DNA of 64,000 nucleotides from Pectobacterium wasabiae CFBP 3304. Its GTDB lineage: Bacteria; Pseudomonadota; Gammaproteobacteria; Enterobacterales; Enterobacteriaceae. Shown here piece after piece: positions 62,726 to 64,000 of the stretch; position 1 is the first letter of the stretch, and each line of letters begins with the position of its first letter. The translations under genes and the position numbers were made by a program. The stretch covers positions 2,728,001 to 2,792,000 of the forward strand of contig NZ_CP015750.1 of NCBI RefSeq assembly GCF_001742185.1. Reading direction: 5' to 3'. The notes beneath the pieces are model-generated. The model worked only from the letters and a program-made list of their open reading frames with translations. It did not search any database and was not told where the DNA came from.

Positions 62726-63760
62726 TTAGTGATAATTAAATCGCAGAATAATAGTTTTCTCGGTATCGCCGACTATTGCGGGGCCTGCGGCATAGAGTTG
62801 TGCTTTATAGCGTCGCTCCACCACGCCGCTTGATGCCGTCAGCCCTTCAACCAGACTAATAAACTGATTAAACGTCACGTTATTACCGCTGCGCATATCT
62901 TCGATTTTCAACGTGGCGCCGTTCCCCATATTCATGCCATCTATCCCGACGAGTGAATTCCCCCGCGAGGTGGCATCAAAGTTGATGTCCAGATCGAATC
63001 CCTTACCGCAGTCTTCGCCACCGTCGGTGGACACATCAATGTTAAATTCCGACTGTGCTAGTGGACCGGTCTCCGTTCCTGACCACGCCCTGACCGTATC
63101 AAAATCGACATAGCCATCGGGCGAAATGTTGATATTTGCCGCGCACTGCATGATGTCGATGCCGTGTAGTCCTGACAGGCTCAAACCATAGTTGCTGTCG
63201 GGTTTATTATTAATGCCCCCTTCACCGTCAAGCTGGAAGACCCGCAGAGCATCTGCTCCTGCCGTGGTGTCGGTAATGTTTCCCGTTTTTTCGAGATAGA
63301 GCTGTACTGTGACATTCAGCATGGTTGGGGTGGCTGGCGGGCTTGAACCGTTGGGGCCTGCTGCGACCCACTGTCCTGTGGGCACGCGAGAAGCGGTGGT
63401 GCCGCCATTGGTAATCACGCCGAGATCTTGTCCGTTATAGATGATGCCGATTCCGATGCCCTGTCCGATGATCTTTCCTTCGGGATTTGGATAGAAATAG
63501 GACATCTCGCCCTGCGGACGGACGGAGTGATATGCCCAGCAGGCCAGACTGCGGGTATAGGCTTTTGACGTCCAGAGGCGGCTGCCGATAGGTAACGTCG
63601 CCGGGATCTTGAGCATGCCAATATCGTCATAGTCGGCTACCGGACCCGTCACGGTGCCCAATCGACATTCCAGCGCACTGGCGTTAAACGTCGTTAAGCT
63701 GAGAAAGAGCGCTGCACAGAGGGCAACATAGTGATTTTTACGAACGGCTAACCAATGCAT
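62726..63760 (-). CDS. Fimbrial tip adhesin-like protein
   Basis: 344-residue exported protein. Signal peptide MHWLAVRKNHYVALCAALFL ... NASA, about 29 residues. It has two-domain adhesin proportions: an N-terminal lectin-like part (about 30-195, with Cys pair LECRLGT / SLACWAYHS) and a C-terminal pilin domain (about 200-344, IMQCAANINISPDGYVDFDT and ending TIILRFNYH). It lies 27 bp before the pilin gene. The receptor is not predictable. Confidence 0.78.
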   Translation of the reverse strand: MHWLAVRKNHYVALCAALFLSLTTFNASALECRLGTVTGPVADYDDIGMLKIPATLPIGSRLWTSKAYTRSLACWAYHSVRPQGEMSYFYPNPEGKIIGQGIGIGIIYNGQDLGVITNGGTTASRVPTGQWVAAGPNGSSPPATPTMLNVTVQLYLEKTGNITDTTAGADALRVFQLDGEGGINNKPDSNYGLSLSGLHGIDIMQCAANINISPDGYVDFDTVRAWSGTETGPLAQSEFNIDVSTDGGEDCGKGFDLDINFDATSRGNSLVGIDGMNMGNGATLKIEDMRSGNNVTFNQFISLVEGLTASSGVVERRYKAQLYAAGPAIVGDTEKTIILRFNYH

Positions 63761-63778
63761 GGTGGATATCCCTGTAGC

Positions 63779-64000
63779 TTATTCATCGGTAATGGGCTGG
63801 CACTGGTTTTGTGCGCAAGTAAAAGGCAATGCAACATGGCCGCCGTAGTCGTTGACGTAGTACAGATAGAAGCGATTGATCGCGCCGTCATTGATTTCAA
63901 CAGGCAGCGTTGAGCGCGGTGCCACCATAAAGGCGTTGCCTTTTAACAGATTGGCAGGGTTGGCATTGGCGACTTTGGGTTGCTTCAGGATGCTGCTTAC
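63779..64000 (-). CDS. Fimbrial periplasmic chaperone, C-terminal part
   Basis: Only the last 73 codons are present; the gene continues beyond base 64000. GNAFMVAPRSTLPVEIN ... RFYLYYVNDYGGH resembles the C-terminal domain of PapD-type chaperones (V-x-x-INDYG near the end). The ending PFTCAQNQCQPITDE adds two cysteines not usual in simple chaperones, so an alternative identity, such as an usher C-terminus, cannot be excluded. It sits 18 bp before the adhesin-like gene on the same strand, as expected for a fimbrial operon. Confidence 0.55.
   Translation of the reverse strand, partial: VSSILKQPKVANANPANLLKGNAFMVAPRSTLPVEINDGAINRFYLYYVNDYGGHVALPFTCAQNQCQPITDE

Overview
The window reads as chromosomal DNA of a soft-rot enterobacterium, most likely Pectobacterium. 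Housekeeping proteins (PtsI, HPr, CysK, CysZ, ZipA, RibB, FumA, NorVWR, Ada, AlkB, RspA/RspB, MdtG, FhuE) are close to the E. coli versions. ERIC elements are scattered between genes, and a gene strongly resembling the Pectobacterium secreted virulence protein Svx is present. No tRNA, rRNA, transposase, phage gene or CRISPR array was seen. All assignments come from reading the sequence and remembered family features; no database search was run. Layout: (1) 1-14.8 kb is mostly core: ptsI(partial)-ptsH, cysK, cysZ, zipA, a yjeH-type amino-acid exporter, ubiK, an FMN riboswitch with ribB, a cupin-tehB fusion, the divergent norVW/norR nitric-oxide locus (three NorR boxes and a sigma54 promoter visible), and a class I fumarase. 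(2) 15.3-20.5 kb: a LysR regulator divergent from a PACE-type efflux protein, then alkylation-damage genes (AlkA-like glycosylase, a YrdC-domain protein, ada-alkB). (3) 20.7-28.5 kb: a leftward five-gene operon encoding a NrfC-like Fe-S protein, a NrfD-like quinol oxidase, an MFS transporter, a small exported protein with a flavinylation motif, and an exported fumarate-reductase-like flavoprotein lacking two canonical catalytic residues. A secreted esterase and a LysR regulator lie next to it. (4) 28.6-41.5 kb: sugar-acid catabolism (rspA, rspB, a GPH transporter, yiaK- and yiaL-like genes, a ydfI-type oxidoreductase), then a decayed second copy of the locus, a TRAP transporter and the GntR regulator RspR. 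CRP sites and a shared ACTTGTATGGTA motif link the promoters. (5) 41.7-49.7 kb: phytase-like esterase, mdtG, a 25-codon azuC-like small gene, svx, and a permease/LuxR/GNAT operon. (6) 50.0-58.7 kb: a divergent cluster that looks built to import and dismantle a sulfur-containing amino acid (ABC importer, rhodanese, Gfo/Idh/MocA oxidoreductase, IclR, C-S beta-lyase, CapA-like metallophosphatase). (7) 59-64 kb: Fur-box-preceded fhuE, a DUF2569-like membrane protein, and the end of a fimbrial operon. The best candidates for under-described biology are the flavin-based periplasmic reductase operon, the sulfur cluster, and the fossil duplication with its shared RspR motif. Several non-coding repeats also stand out: a 113-bp MITE-like pair, a 224-bp multi-hairpin element flanked by near-identical hairpins, and four ERIC elements.
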